64,000 nucleotides of DNA. Source: Paraburkholderia aromaticivorans (GTDB taxonomy: Bacteria; Pseudomonadota; Gammaproteobacteria; Burkholderiales; Burkholderiaceae). The DNA is taken from NCBI RefSeq assembly GCF_012689525.1, contig NZ_CP051515.1:868001-932000 (forward strand). Direction: 5' to 3'. Numbering within the stretch: position 1 is the first letter of the stretch; each line of letters opens with the position of its first letter. Of the stretch, positions 47,782 through 56,564 are shown piece after piece. The notes beneath the pieces were generated by a model. It ran no database searches, was not told the origin of the DNA, and was given only the letters and a program-made list of their open reading frames with translations. The translations under genes and the position numbers were made by a program.

Positions 47782-49038
47782 ATGACTATCCTTCCTCTTT
47801 CCCGTCGCCGTGTGGCGATTGCCGCACTTGCTGTCCTCGTCGTGGCCGGGCTGGGCACGTTCGGCGCGATTCGCGTGGATGCGAGCTCGCCCGCCGCGCC
47901 GACCATCGTGCCGGAAGTCGATGTGGCCACCGTGGTGCAAAAAACGATCACCGACTGGCAGAGCTATTCGGGCCGCCTCGAAGCCGTAGAAAAAGTGGAC
48001 GTGCGTTCGCAGGTGCCGGGCACCATCGTGTCCGTCAACTTCAAGGACGGCGCGCTCGTGAAGAAAGGCGACACGCTGTTCGTGATCGATCCGCGTCCGT
48101 ACGCTGCTGAAGTGGATCGCGCCGAAGCGCAACTCGCCGCTGCGCAGGCGCGCACGGGCTACACGCAAAGCGATTGGGAGCGCGCACAACGTCTGATCGC
48201 CGACAACGCGATCGCCAAGCGTGACTACGACGAGAAGCAGAACGCCGCGCGCGAAGCGAGCGCCAACCTGAAGGCCGCGCAAGCCGCCGTCGAAACCGCC
48301 CGCATCAATCTCGGCTACACGAAGATTGTCGCGCCGGTGGCGGGCCGCGTGTCGCGCGCGGAGATCACGGTGGGCAACGTGATATCGGCGGGCGCGAGCG
48401 CGGCGCCGCTCACCACGCTGGTGTCGGTGTCGCCGATTTACGCATCGTTCGACGCGGACGAACAAACGTATCTGCAATACCTGAGCCGCGCGAAAGACGG
48501 CAGCAAGGTGCCGGTGGAACTCGGTCTCGCGGACGAAAGCGGGTACTCGCGCAGCGGCGTGATCGAGTCGGTGGATAACCGTCTCGACACGTCGTCGGGC
48601 ACGATCCGCGTGCGTGCGCGCTTCGATAACCAGGATGGTGCGCTGATTCCGGGTTTGTATGCGCGCGTGAAAGTCGGCGGCAGCGAGCCGCATCCGGCGC
48701 TCTTGATCGACGACGCCGCGGTGGGCACCGATCAGGACAAGAAGTTCGTACTGGTGGTCGACGAGGGCAATCACGTCGTGTATCGCTCGATCGACGTGGG
48801 CGGCATGCAGGGCAATCTGCGCGTGGTCAAGGGCGGCCTGAAAGCCACTGACCGGATCGTCGTGAACGGCATTCAGCGCGTGCGTCCTGGCGATTCGGTG
48901 CGCGCGCATATGGTGCCGATGACAACGGATGACGATCCGAACAGCGCACCGCTCGCACAAAAGCAGACGCCCGCACAGCCGCAATCGCAGTCACAGGCGC
49001 AATCGCAGACGCGCACCAAAGCGGACAAGAATTCGTGA
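47782..49038 (+). CDS. bpeE: RND efflux periplasmic adaptor (BpeE/CeoA-like)
   Basis: A 418-aa membrane-fusion protein linking BpeF and OprC. The N-terminal signal/anchor (VAIAALAVLVVAGLGTFGAI) lacks a lipobox Cys. Next come the lipoyl halves (YSGRLEAVEKVDVRSQVPGTI; TKIVAPVAGRVSRAEI), the alpha-hairpin (about 100-180: AQLAAAQARTGYTQSDWERAQ...), and beta-barrel and membrane-proximal domains. The Gln/Ser/Ala-rich C-terminal tail is variable. MexE/BpeE-type members export chloramphenicol, trimethoprim and fluoroquinolones. It is followed by bpeF after 56 bp. Confidence 0.92.
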   Translation: MTILPLSRRRVAIAALAVLVVAGLGTFGAIRVDASSPAAPTIVPEVDVATVVQKTITDWQSYSGRLEAVEKVDVRSQVPGTIVSVNFKDGALVKKGDTLFVIDPRPYAAEVDRAEAQLAAAQARTGYTQSDWERAQRLIADNAIAKRDYDEKQNAAREASANLKAAQAAVETARINLGYTKIVAPVAGRVSRAEITVGNVISAGASAAPLTTLVSVSPIYASFDADEQTYLQYLSRAKDGSKVPVELGLADESGYSRSGVIESVDNRLDTSSGTIRVRARFDNQDGALIPGLYARVKVGGSEPHPALLIDDAAVGTDQDKKFVLVVDEGNHVVYRSIDVGGMQGNLRVVKGGLKATDRIVVNGIQRVRPGDSVRAHMVPMTTDDDPNSAPLAQKQTPAQPQSQSQAQSQTRTKADKNS

Positions 49039-49094
49039 GCCTCGCGTGCCGCGGCCTGACTGCGCGGCGCATGCTCCAACGTTAAGAGCTTCCC

Positions 49095-52000
49095 ATGAAC
49101 ATATCCAAATTCTTCATCGATCGACCGATCTTTGCCGGCGTACTGTCGGTATTGATCCTGCTGGCGGGCATTATTTCGCTCTTCAAGCTGCCGATCTCGG
49201 AGTATCCGGAAGTCGTGCCGCCTTCGGTGGTGGTGCACGCGCAGTATCCGGGTGCGAATCCGAAGGTGATCGCCGAAGCGGTCGCTTCGCCGCTCGAAGA
49301 GCAGATCAACGGCGTCGAGAACATGCTGTACATGCAGTCGCAAGCGAATAGCGACGGCAATCTCACGCTCACGGTGACCTTCAAGCTCGGCACCAATCCG
49401 GACCTTGCGACGCAGCTCGTGCAGAACCGCGTCAACCAGGCGCTGCCGCGTCTGCCGGAAGACGTGCAGCGTCTCGGCGTCACGACGATCAAGAGCTCGC
49501 CCACGCTGACCATGGTGGTGCATTTGATCTCGCCGAACAATCGCTACGACATGACGTATCTGCGCAATTACGCGCTGCTGAACGTCAAGGATCGGCTCGC
49601 GCGGATTCAGGGCGTCGGCGAAGTGCAGTTGTGGGGTTCGGGCGATTACGCGATGCGCGTCTGGCTCGATCCGCAGAAAGTGGCGCAACGCGGTTTGACG
49701 GCGACCGAAGTGGTCAACGCGATCCGTGAACAGAACATTCAGGTGGCAGCCGGTGTGATCGGCGCATCGCCTTCGGTGCCGGGCACGCAATTGCAGTTGT
49801 CGGTGAATGCGCGTGGCCGTTTGAGGACTGAGGGCGAATTCGGCGACATCATCGTCAAGACCACGCCGGACGGTGGCGTGACCTACCTGAAAGATATTGC
49901 GCGGATCGAACTCGCGGCCTCGGAATACGGCCTGCGTTCGCTGCTCGACAACAAGCCGGCGGTGGCGCTCGCCATCAACCAGGCGCCAGGCGCGAACTCG
50001 CTCGCGATTTCCGATCAGGTGCGCTCCGCAATGAAGGAACTCGCGGAAGACATGCCGGCGGGCGTCGAATACAAGATCGTCTATGACCCGACTCAGTTCG
50101 TGCGCTCGAGTATCGAGGCGGTCGTGCATACGCTGCTCGAAGCGATTGCGCTGGTGGTGATCGTCGTGATCGTGTTCCTGCAGACCTGGCGTGCTTCGAT
50201 CATTCCGTTGATCGCCGTGCCGGTGTCGATCGTGGGGACGTTCTCGTTGCTGCTCGCGTTCGGCTTCTCAATCAACGCGTTGTCATTGTTCGGCATGGTG
50301 CTCGCCATCGGGATCGTGGTGGACGATGCGATCGTGGTGGTGGAGAACGTCGAGCGGAACATCGAAAACGGGCTGAGTGCGCGCGACGCGACGTATAAGG
50401 CGATGCAGGAAGTGAGCGGGCCGATTATCGCTATCGCGCTGACACTCGTCGCCGTGTTCGTGCCGCTCGCGTTCATGACCGGTTTGACGGGCCAGTTCTA
50501 CAAGCAGTTTGCGATGACCATCGCGATTTCGACGGTGATCTCGGCGTTCAATTCGTTGACATTGTCGCCGGCGCTGGCCGCGATGCTGTTGCGTAGCCAC
50601 GGCGCGAAAGAAGACATCCTGACGCGAGTGATGAACCGCCTGCTGGGTGGTTTCTTCAAGCGCTTCAACAAGGTTTTTCATCGCGGTTCGACGGAGTATG
50701 GGCGCGGCGTGACTGGCGTGCTGCGTCGTAAGGGCGCGATGCTCGCGGTGTACGCCATTCTGCTGGGCGCGACCGTGCTGATCTCGCGCGTGGTGCCGGG
50801 CGGCTTCGTGCCCGCGCAGGACAAGGAGTACCTGATTGCCTTCGCGCAATTACCGAACGGTGCATCGCTGGATCGCACGGAGAAGGTGATTCGCGACATG
50901 AGTTCGATCGCGCTGAAGCAGCCGGGCGTGGAGAGCGCGGTGGCGTTCCCGGGTCTGTCGGTGAACGGCTTCACGAATAGCTCCAGCGCGGGCATCGTTT
51001 TCGTCACGCTCAAGCCCTTCAAGGATCGCGGCAACAAGAAACTCTCGGCCGGTGCGATTGCCGGCGCGCTGAATCAGCAATACGGCGCGATCAAGGATTC
51101 GTTCGTCGCGGTGTTCCCGCCCCCACCGGTGCTCGGTCTCGGCACGCTCGGCGGCTTCAAGATGCAGTTGGAGGATCACGGCGCGCTCGGTTACGCGGAG
51201 TTGAACAAGGCCGCGGAAGCGTTCGTGAAGAAGGCCGCGCAGACGCCTGAACTCGGCCCGACCTTCTCCAGCTATCAGATCAACGTGCCGCAACTGAACG
51301 TCGACCTGGACCGCGTGAAGGCCAAGCAACTCGGCGTACCGGTCACGGACGTGTTCAACACGATGCAGATCTATCTGGGCTCGCTGTATGTGAACGACTT
51401 CAACCGCTTCGGCCGCGTGTATCAGGTGCGGGTGCAGGCGGACGCGCCGTTCCGTCAACGCGCCGACGACATCCTGCAACTGAAGACGCGCAATGCCGCG
51501 GGCGACATGGTGCCGTTGTCGTCACTGGTGACGGTGACGCCGACGTTCGGTCCGGAAATGGTCGTGCGTTACAACGGCTATACGGCTGCCGACATCAACG
51601 GTGGACCGGCGCCGGGCTTCTCGTCGGGTCAGGCGCAAGCCGCGGCCGAACGCGTGGCGGCGGAAGTCCTGCCGCACGGCGTGAAGCTCGAATGGACCGA
51701 CCTCACGTATCAGCAGCTTCTGGCGGGCAATGCGGGCTTGTGGGTGTTCCCGATCAGCGTGCTGCTCGTGTTCCTCGTGCTCGCCGCACTGTATGAAAGT
51801 CTGACGCTGCCGCTCGCGGTGATCCTGATCGTGCCGATGAGCGTGTTGTCCGCGCTGACGGGTGTGTGGCTCACGGGTGGCGACAACAACATTTTCACGC
51901 AGATCGGTTTGATGGTGCTGGTGGGCTTGTCGGCGAAGAACGCGATTCTGATCGTCGAGTTCGCTCGCGAACTGGAGCATGACGGGCATACGCCGCTGTC

Positions 52001-52280
52001 GGCGGCGATCGAGGCGAGCCGCTTGCGTCTGCGGCCGATTCTGATGACGTCGATCGCCTTCATCATGGGCGTGGTGCCGCTGGTGTTGTCGAGCGGAGCC
52101 GGTTCGGAGATGCGTCATGCGATGGGTATCGCGGTGTTCTTCGGCATGCTCGGCGTCACGCTGTTCGGTCTGATGCTGACCCCTGTGTTCTATGTGGTGC
52201 TGCGTACGCTAGCGGGCGGAACGATTCACGTCGCGCAGAAAGACGCGCCGCACTATGGCGCGCCGGTGACGGACGCCTGA
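49095..52280 (+). CDS. bpeF: RND multidrug efflux pump (BpeF/CeoB-like, HAE1 family)
   Basis: A 1061-aa inner-membrane proton-drug antiporter. The N-terminus MNISKFFIDRPIFAGVLSVL is family-typical. The proton-relay Asp pair is in GIVVDDAIVVVENVERN, and the relay Lys is in LVGLSAKNAILIVEFARE. The two large periplasmic loops lie at about 40-340 and 560-870. It is full length with no frameshift. The order llpE-adaptor-pump-channel plus the divergent LysR gene identifies the MexEF/BpeEF branch. It forms a tripartite pump with the neighbours on both sides. Confidence 0.95.
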   Translation: MNISKFFIDRPIFAGVLSVLILLAGIISLFKLPISEYPEVVPPSVVVHAQYPGANPKVIAEAVASPLEEQINGVENMLYMQSQANSDGNLTLTVTFKLGTNPDLATQLVQNRVNQALPRLPEDVQRLGVTTIKSSPTLTMVVHLISPNNRYDMTYLRNYALLNVKDRLARIQGVGEVQLWGSGDYAMRVWLDPQKVAQRGLTATEVVNAIREQNIQVAAGVIGASPSVPGTQLQLSVNARGRLRTEGEFGDIIVKTTPDGGVTYLKDIARIELAASEYGLRSLLDNKPAVALAINQAPGANSLAISDQVRSAMKELAEDMPAGVEYKIVYDPTQFVRSSIEAVVHTLLEAIALVVIVVIVFLQTWRASIIPLIAVPVSIVGTFSLLLAFGFSINALSLFGMVLAIGIVVDDAIVVVENVERNIENGLSARDATYKAMQEVSGPIIAIALTLVAVFVPLAFMTGLTGQFYKQFAMTIAISTVISAFNSLTLSPALAAMLLRSHGAKEDILTRVMNRLLGGFFKRFNKVFHRGSTEYGRGVTGVLRRKGAMLAVYAILLGATVLISRVVPGGFVPAQDKEYLIAFAQLPNGASLDRTEKVIRDMSSIALKQPGVESAVAFPGLSVNGFTNSSSAGIVFVTLKPFKDRGNKKLSAGAIAGALNQQYGAIKDSFVAVFPPPPVLGLGTLGGFKMQLEDHGALGYAELNKAAEAFVKKAAQTPELGPTFSSYQINVPQLNVDLDRVKAKQLGVPVTDVFNTMQIYLGSLYVNDFNRFGRVYQVRVQADAPFRQRADDILQLKTRNAAGDMVPLSSLVTVTPTFGPEMVVRYNGYTAADINGGPAPGFSSGQAQAAAERVAAEVLPHGVKLEWTDLTYQQLLAGNAGLWVFPISVLLVFLVLAALYESLTLPLAVILIVPMSVLSALTGVWLTGGDNNIFTQIGLMVLVGLSAKNAILIVEFARELEHDGHTPLSAAIEASRLRLRPILMTSIAFIMGVVPLVLSSGAGSEMRHAMGIAVFFGMLGVTLFGLMLTPVFYVVLRTLAGGTIHVAQKDAPHYGAPVTDA

Positions 52281-52293
52281 GGAGAAAACAATA

Positions 52294-53895
52294 ATGAAAC
52301 GCTTTGAATCTTTAGGCGGGTGGGGCCGCGCGGCTGCCAGCGGTTTGCTGGTCGCGTTGCTCGCCGCCTGCTCGTTGGAGCCCACGTATAAGCGGCCGGA
52401 GGTGGATACGCCGGTTGCGTTCAAGGAAGCGCCTGCGGCGTCGGCTACGTCGGCTGCTTCCGCGCCTTCGGGTGCGTCGGGTGCATCGGCGCAGGACAAC
52501 GGCACGTGGAAGCAGGCCCAACCCGCCGACGACGCGCATCGCGGCGAGTGGTGGACGATTTTCGGCGACCCGCAACTCAACGCGCTCGAAGAGCAGGCGG
52601 CCGCCGCGAATCAGGACCTGAAGGCGGCCGCGGCGCGCGTGCAGCAGGCGCGTGCGGTGACGCAGGCAGCGAAGTCGGACTGGTTCCCGAAGCTCGATGC
52701 GGGCTTCGGCCCGACGCGCGAACGGGCTTCGGCGGCGTCGCAACTTCAGCCGGATAGCGTGGGTGGCACCACTGGCACGATCTGGCGCGCGCAAACCACC
52801 GCGTCGTACGAAGCGGATCTGTTCGGACGGGTCGGCTCGAACGTGAACGCATCGCGTTCGGACGAACAGCAAAGCGAAGCGCTGTTCCGTTCGGTGCAAT
52901 TGTCCTTGCAGGCGGATGTCGCGCAGAACTACTTCGAGTTGCGCGAGCTCGATACGGATCAGGATCTGTACCGTCGTACCGTGGCGTTGCGTGAGGACAC
53001 GCTGAAGCTGGTCGAACGGCGCTTCAAGGAAGGCGATATCGGCGAACTGGATGTATCGCGGGCTCGCAATGAACTCGCGAGCGCGCGTGCGGACGCCGTG
53101 GGCGTGGCGCGTCAACGCGCGGCATCGGAACATAGCCTGGCGATTCTGCTCGGCAAGCCGCCGGCGGATTTCTCGTTCGCGGAAGCGCCGCTGGCTCCGA
53201 TGACGGTGCGTGTGCCGCCGGGCCTGCCTTCGGCGTTGCTGGAACGCCGGCCGGATATTTCGGCGGCGGAGCGCGCGATGCAGGCGGCGAATGCGCGTGT
53301 CGGCCTCGCGAAGTCGGCGTTCTTCCCGAAACTCGATATCACCGGCGCGGCTGGATTCGAATCGGCGACGCTCGGCGATCTGTTCAAGTGGTCGAGCCGC
53401 GCGTTCCTTCTCGGACCGATTGCCGGCACGGCGTTGACGCTGCCTCTGTTCGACGGCGGCCGCCGCAAGGCGAACCTCGCACAAGCCCGTTCGAAGTATG
53501 ACGAGGACGTGGCGCAGTATCGTCAGCAGGTGCTGGTGGCATTCCGTGAGGTGGAAGACAACCTGTCCGATTTGCGTTTGCTCGACGATCAGATGCGCGA
53601 GCAGAACGATGCGGTTCAGGCCTCGCAACGGGCGGCGCATCTGTCGCGTACGCAGTACACGGAGGGTGCGGTCAGCTATCTGGATGTGATCGACGGCGAG
53701 CGGCAGGTGCTGACTTCGCAACTGCAGGCGAGCCATCTGTCGGGCACGCAGGCGGTGGCGACGGTCAATCTGATTCGCGCGTTGGGCGGCGGGTGGGGTG
53801 ATGTGAAGGCGGCGGATACGGCGGTGGGTGCGGTTGCGCCGGCATCGGCTCCGGTGGCTGCAGTTGCTACCGTGCAGCAGGTGGCGAAGCAGTAA
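52294..53895 (+). CDS. oprC: Outer-membrane efflux lipoprotein (OprC/OpcM-like, TolC family)
   Basis: A 533-aa outer-membrane channel. The lipobox is VALLAACSLEPTYKRP, with the lipidated Cys at about residue 27. The duplicated TolC-type helical repeats follow (LNALEEQAAAANQDLKAAAARVQQA; FPKLDITGAAGFES). The family ends near DLRLLDDQMREQND...LDVIDGERQVLTSQ. The mature start is followed by an Ala/Ser-rich insert (SATSAASAPSGASGASA). A Val/Ala-rich tail of about 30 residues is extra. It starts 13 bp after bpeF and ends in a strong terminator. Confidence 0.93.
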   Translation: MKRFESLGGWGRAAASGLLVALLAACSLEPTYKRPEVDTPVAFKEAPAASATSAASAPSGASGASAQDNGTWKQAQPADDAHRGEWWTIFGDPQLNALEEQAAAANQDLKAAAARVQQARAVTQAAKSDWFPKLDAGFGPTRERASAASQLQPDSVGGTTGTIWRAQTTASYEADLFGRVGSNVNASRSDEQQSEALFRSVQLSLQADVAQNYFELRELDTDQDLYRRTVALREDTLKLVERRFKEGDIGELDVSRARNELASARADAVGVARQRAASEHSLAILLGKPPADFSFAEAPLAPMTVRVPPGLPSALLERRPDISAAERAMQAANARVGLAKSAFFPKLDITGAAGFESATLGDLFKWSSRAFLLGPIAGTALTLPLFDGGRRKANLAQARSKYDEDVAQYRQQVLVAFREVEDNLSDLRLLDDQMREQNDAVQASQRAAHLSRTQYTEGAVSYLDVIDGERQVLTSQLQASHLSGTQAVATVNLIRALGGGWGDVKAADTAVGAVAPASAPVAAVATVQQVAKQ

Positions 53896-53923
53896 GTTTT
53901 TGAGTCACGGATGAGCGGTGCTC

Positions 53924-53959
53924 GCCGGGCCGCGCGAAAGCGCGGCCCGGCGTTTTTTT
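53924..53959 (+). terminator. Rho-independent terminator of the efflux operon
   Basis: A perfect 12-bp GC stem, GCCGGGCCGCGC (53924-53935) with GCGCGGCCCGGC (53940-53951), capped by the stable GAAA tetraloop and followed by seven T. It lies 29 bp after the oprC stop. Confidence 0.97.
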
Positions 53960-54001
53960 GCCCAAATCATTTTTCCCGCTTTCCTTACAAAAATCCCTTC
54001 G

Positions 54002-54030
54002 TAGACCGCCGCTTTGCCGCCCACTATGAT
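54002..54030 (+). promoter_or_regulatory. Sigma70-like promoter of the organosulfur operon, with overlapping dyad
   Basis: A -35-like TAGACC (54002-54007) and a -10 TATGAT (54025-54030) are separated by exactly 17 bp. Transcription would start near 54037, placing the Cys-rich leader ORF (ATG 54058) first on the message. A perfect dyad GATGAG-N6-CTCATC (54028-54045) overlaps the -10 and the start site and could be an operator. Confidence 0.6.
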
Positions 54031-54057
54031 GAGTCGCACCTCATCTGGAGAGAGGCG

Positions 54058-54174
54058 ATGACCTGTCCGACCTTCCGCTGTCCGCGCTGACCCCATTGCG
54101 CGTCCTGTCGCTGCCACGCGCGGTTTAAGCCGCACGTAGGATTTTCCGTTGCCCGACTTATCCGGCAACGCTGA
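54058..54174 (+). CDS. Cys-rich leader ORF with in-frame TGA, upstream of sulfur operon
   Basis: ATG 54058 with SD GGAG at 54047-54050 opens MTCPTFRCPR, closed by TGA at 54088-54090 (10 aa). The same frame continues beyond the TGA as PHCASCRCHARFKPH and runs to a second TGA at 54172-54174. The Cys spacing suggests the first TGA replaces a Cys codon: a Cys there would give a 38-aa peptide with six Cys. Three readings are possible. It could be a 10-aa attenuator peptide that senses Cys-tRNA, a mutated Cys-rich small protein, or a selenocysteine codon. Hairpins lie downstream: GCGCGT/ACGCGC around 54099-54122 and CGTTGCC/GGCAACG around 54147-54170. The match to a sulfur operon is strong context; the function is inferred. 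Confidence 0.5.
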
Positions 54175-54271
54175 TTACGTCTCGAAGGAACTCCCTTTGT
54201 AGGCACTTCAGCGCATGCCGCTGGATCGGCTCGCCTCGAATCAAACCACGCCCGAAACCTACGAGTTCACC

Positions 54272-55111
54272 ATGCGCATTTTTCTATCCACCGTGCAGCG
54301 CTTTTTCCACACGCCGGCTGTCTCGCTTATCAGCGCGTTCGGTCTCGCACTCGCGTTGCAGGCCGCGCCCGCTTCGGCGGCCGACTCGCCCACGCTGAAA
54401 ATCGGCACCGCAACCAGCCCGCAAATCGAAGCGCTCAAAATCGCCGCGCGCGAAGCGAAAGAACAGGGCCTCGACGTGAAGATCATCGAGTTCACCGACT
54501 GGAACACGCCGAACGCGGCGCTCGCCAACAAGGACATCGACGTCAACTACTTCCAGCACATTCCGTTTCTCGAGAATGCAAAGAAGCAAGGCGGTTATAA
54601 CTTCGTCGCGATCGCGCCGGGCACGATCATGAAGATCGGCCTGTACTCGAAGAAGATCAAGCGCTTCGACGAATTGAAAGACGGCGCCACGGTCGCGATC
54701 GCCAACGATCCGGTCAACGGTGGCCGCGGCCTGTTGCTGCTGCAACGCGCCGGTCTGATCAAACTGAAGCCGGGCATCGACTATCGCGCGACGACACTCG
54801 ACATTATCGACAACCCGAAGCATCTGAAGATCGTGCAACTGGAAGCATCGCAACTGGCGCGTTCGCTCGACGACGTCGATCTCGCACAGGGTTACCCGAG
54901 TTTCATCAAGCTGGCCGGCACCACCGATCCGAATAGCGCGCTGCTGTTCGACGGCCTGGAAAACAAGAACTACGCGATTCAATGGGTCGTGCGTCCGGAA
55001 AGCGCGAACGATCCGCGCATCCGCAAGTTCATCTCGATCTATCAGCATTCGCCGGCAGTGCGCGCCGCGCTCGACAAAGCCTTCGGCAATCTCTACGCCG
55101 TCGCCTGGTAA
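54272..55111 (+). CDS. metQ: MetQ/NlpA-family ABC transporter substrate-binding protein
   Basis: A 279-aa periplasmic binding protein. The signal peptide runs to about residue 36 (FGLALALQAAPASAAD) with no lipobox Cys, unlike many MetQ lipoproteins. The mature protein shows LKIGTATSPQIEAL, VKIIEFTDWNTPNAALANKDIDVNYFQHIPFL (in parts: EFTDWNTPN, DVNYFQHIPFL), AIANDPVNGGRGLLLLQRAGLI and LDDVDLAQGYPSF. ATG 54272 is used because the signal peptide starts there. It is grouped with a monooxygenase and MetNI, so the ligand is probably an organosulfur compound or methionine derivative. Confidence 0.9.
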   Translation: MRIFLSTVQRFFHTPAVSLISAFGLALALQAAPASAADSPTLKIGTATSPQIEALKIAAREAKEQGLDVKIIEFTDWNTPNAALANKDIDVNYFQHIPFLENAKKQGGYNFVAIAPGTIMKIGLYSKKIKRFDELKDGATVAIANDPVNGGRGLLLLQRAGLIKLKPGIDYRATTLDIIDNPKHLKIVQLEASQLARSLDDVDLAQGYPSFIKLAGTTDPNSALLFDGLENKNYAIQWVVRPESANDPRIRKFISIYQHSPAVRAALDKAFGNLYAVAW

Positions 55112-55154
55112 CCCGCGCGGTTAGCCGAAACCGGAAAGCCAAAGGAGCCGCACG

Positions 55155-56549
55155 ATGGCGAAGAAAAAGATCCTGCTGAACGCGTTCAACATGAATGCGG
55201 TCGGCCACATCAATCACGGGTTGTGGACGCATCCGCGCGACCGTTCGGCGCATTACACCGACCTCGACTATTGGACGAGCCTTGCGCAAACGCTGGAGCG
55301 CGGCAAGTTCGACGGGATCTTTCTCGCGGATATCGTCGGCGTGTACGACGTTTATCAAGGCGGCCCGGAAACGCCGTTGCGTGAATCGGTGCAGATTCCG
55401 ATCAACGATCCGTCGCTGATCGTGCCCGCCATGGCGCACGTGACCAAACACATCGGCTTCGGCGTCACGTCGAATCTGACTTACGAGCCGCCGTATCTGT
55501 TCGCGCGGCGCATGTCGACGCTCGACCATCTGACCAAAGGCCGGGTGGGCTGGAACATCGTGACGGGCTATCTGGACAGCGCGGCGCGCGGCATGGGGCT
55601 CGCGCAGCAGATCAGCCACGACGACCGCTACGACTGCGCCGACGATTACATGGACGTGGTCTACAAGCTGTGGGAGCAGAGTTGGGAAGACGACGCGGTG
55701 GTGCGCGACCGCGCGGCGCGCATCTTCTCGCATCCGGACAAGGTGCATCGCGTGAAGCACGACGGTCCGTACTATTCGATCGACGCGATTCATCTCAGCG
55801 AGCCGTCACCGCAACGCACGCCCGTGTTGTACCAGGCGGGATCGTCGAGCCGTGGCGTCGATTTCGCGGCACGTCACGCGGAATGCGTGTTCGTCGGCGG
55901 CCAGAACAAGCAGTTGACGCGCTCGATTGTCGACGACATCCGCGCGCGTGCGGTGAGCTTCGGCCGCGCGCCGGACGACATCAAGATCTTCGCGGGCATC
56001 ACCGTTGTAGTCGGCGAAACCGAGCGGGCCGCGCAGGAAAAATTCGAGGAATACCGCCGTTACGCGAGCGCCGAAGGCGGCATCGCGCATTTCTCCAGTT
56101 CGACCGGCATCGACTTCTCGCAATACGAATTGGACGAACCGATCTCCTACGTGAAGACCGAGTCGATGCAATCGGCCGTCGAGGCGATTTCGAAGAAGAG
56201 CGTGAGCGGTGTGTGGACCAAACGCAAAGTGCTCGAACAGATGACACTCGGCGGCCGCGCGAAGCCGGTGGTCGGCTCGCCGCAGCAGATCGCGGATGAA
56301 CTGGTGTCGTGGATCGAGGAAGCGGGTGTCGACGGCTTTAATCTGACGCGCACGGTGATGCCTGAATCGTTCGAAGACTTTGTGAATCTGGTCGTGCCGG
56401 AATTGCAGAATCGCGGCGTTTACAAGGAGGATTACGATCCTGCGCCGACGCTGCGCGAGAAACTGTTCGGCGGCGGCCGTGCGCGACTGCCCGACGTACA
56501 TGCGGGCGCGCAGCATCGCCGCCGGGTGCAAGCCGCCGCGGAAGCGTAA
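55155..56549 (+). CDS. FMNH2-dependent monooxygenase (NtaA/SnaA/DszA family)
   Basis: A 464-aa bacterial-luciferase-like flavin monooxygenase. KILLNAFNMNAVGHINHGLW and GKFDGIFLADIVGVYD are the N-terminal family blocks. GRVGWNIVTGYLDSAARGMG, QAGSSSRGVDFAARHAECVFVGG and the C-terminal GVDGFNLTRTVMPESFEDFVNLVVPEL (shortened: GFNLTRTVMPESF) follow. Such enzymes oxidise organosulfur or amino-polycarboxylate compounds with flavin supplied by a separate reductase. It sits inside a MetQ-MetN-MetI transport operon, which argues for an imported sulfur compound as substrate. No flavin reductase gene is adjacent. Confidence 0.9.
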   Translation: MAKKKILLNAFNMNAVGHINHGLWTHPRDRSAHYTDLDYWTSLAQTLERGKFDGIFLADIVGVYDVYQGGPETPLRESVQIPINDPSLIVPAMAHVTKHIGFGVTSNLTYEPPYLFARRMSTLDHLTKGRVGWNIVTGYLDSAARGMGLAQQISHDDRYDCADDYMDVVYKLWEQSWEDDAVVRDRAARIFSHPDKVHRVKHDGPYYSIDAIHLSEPSPQRTPVLYQAGSSSRGVDFAARHAECVFVGGQNKQLTRSIVDDIRARAVSFGRAPDDIKIFAGITVVVGETERAAQEKFEEYRRYASAEGGIAHFSSSTGIDFSQYELDEPISYVKTESMQSAVEAISKKSVSGVWTKRKVLEQMTLGGRAKPVVGSPQQIADELVSWIEEAGVDGFNLTRTVMPESFEDFVNLVVPELQNRGVYKEDYDPAPTLREKLFGGGRARLPDVHAGAQHRRRVQAAAEA

Positions 56550-56564
56550 GAGAGGAGCGAAACC

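Noticed and set aside
47113..48984. 623-aa minus-strand open frame across llpE and bpeE
   Set aside because: Arg/His-rich composition typical of the antisense of high-GC genes; the opposite strand encodes intact hydrolase and RND adaptor proteins.
53905..54168. 87-aa minus-strand ORF opposite the sulfur-operon leader
   Set aside because: It covers the efflux terminator and the promoter of the sulfur operon, has no SD or recognisable domain, and is explained as the complement of the Cys-rich leader frame.
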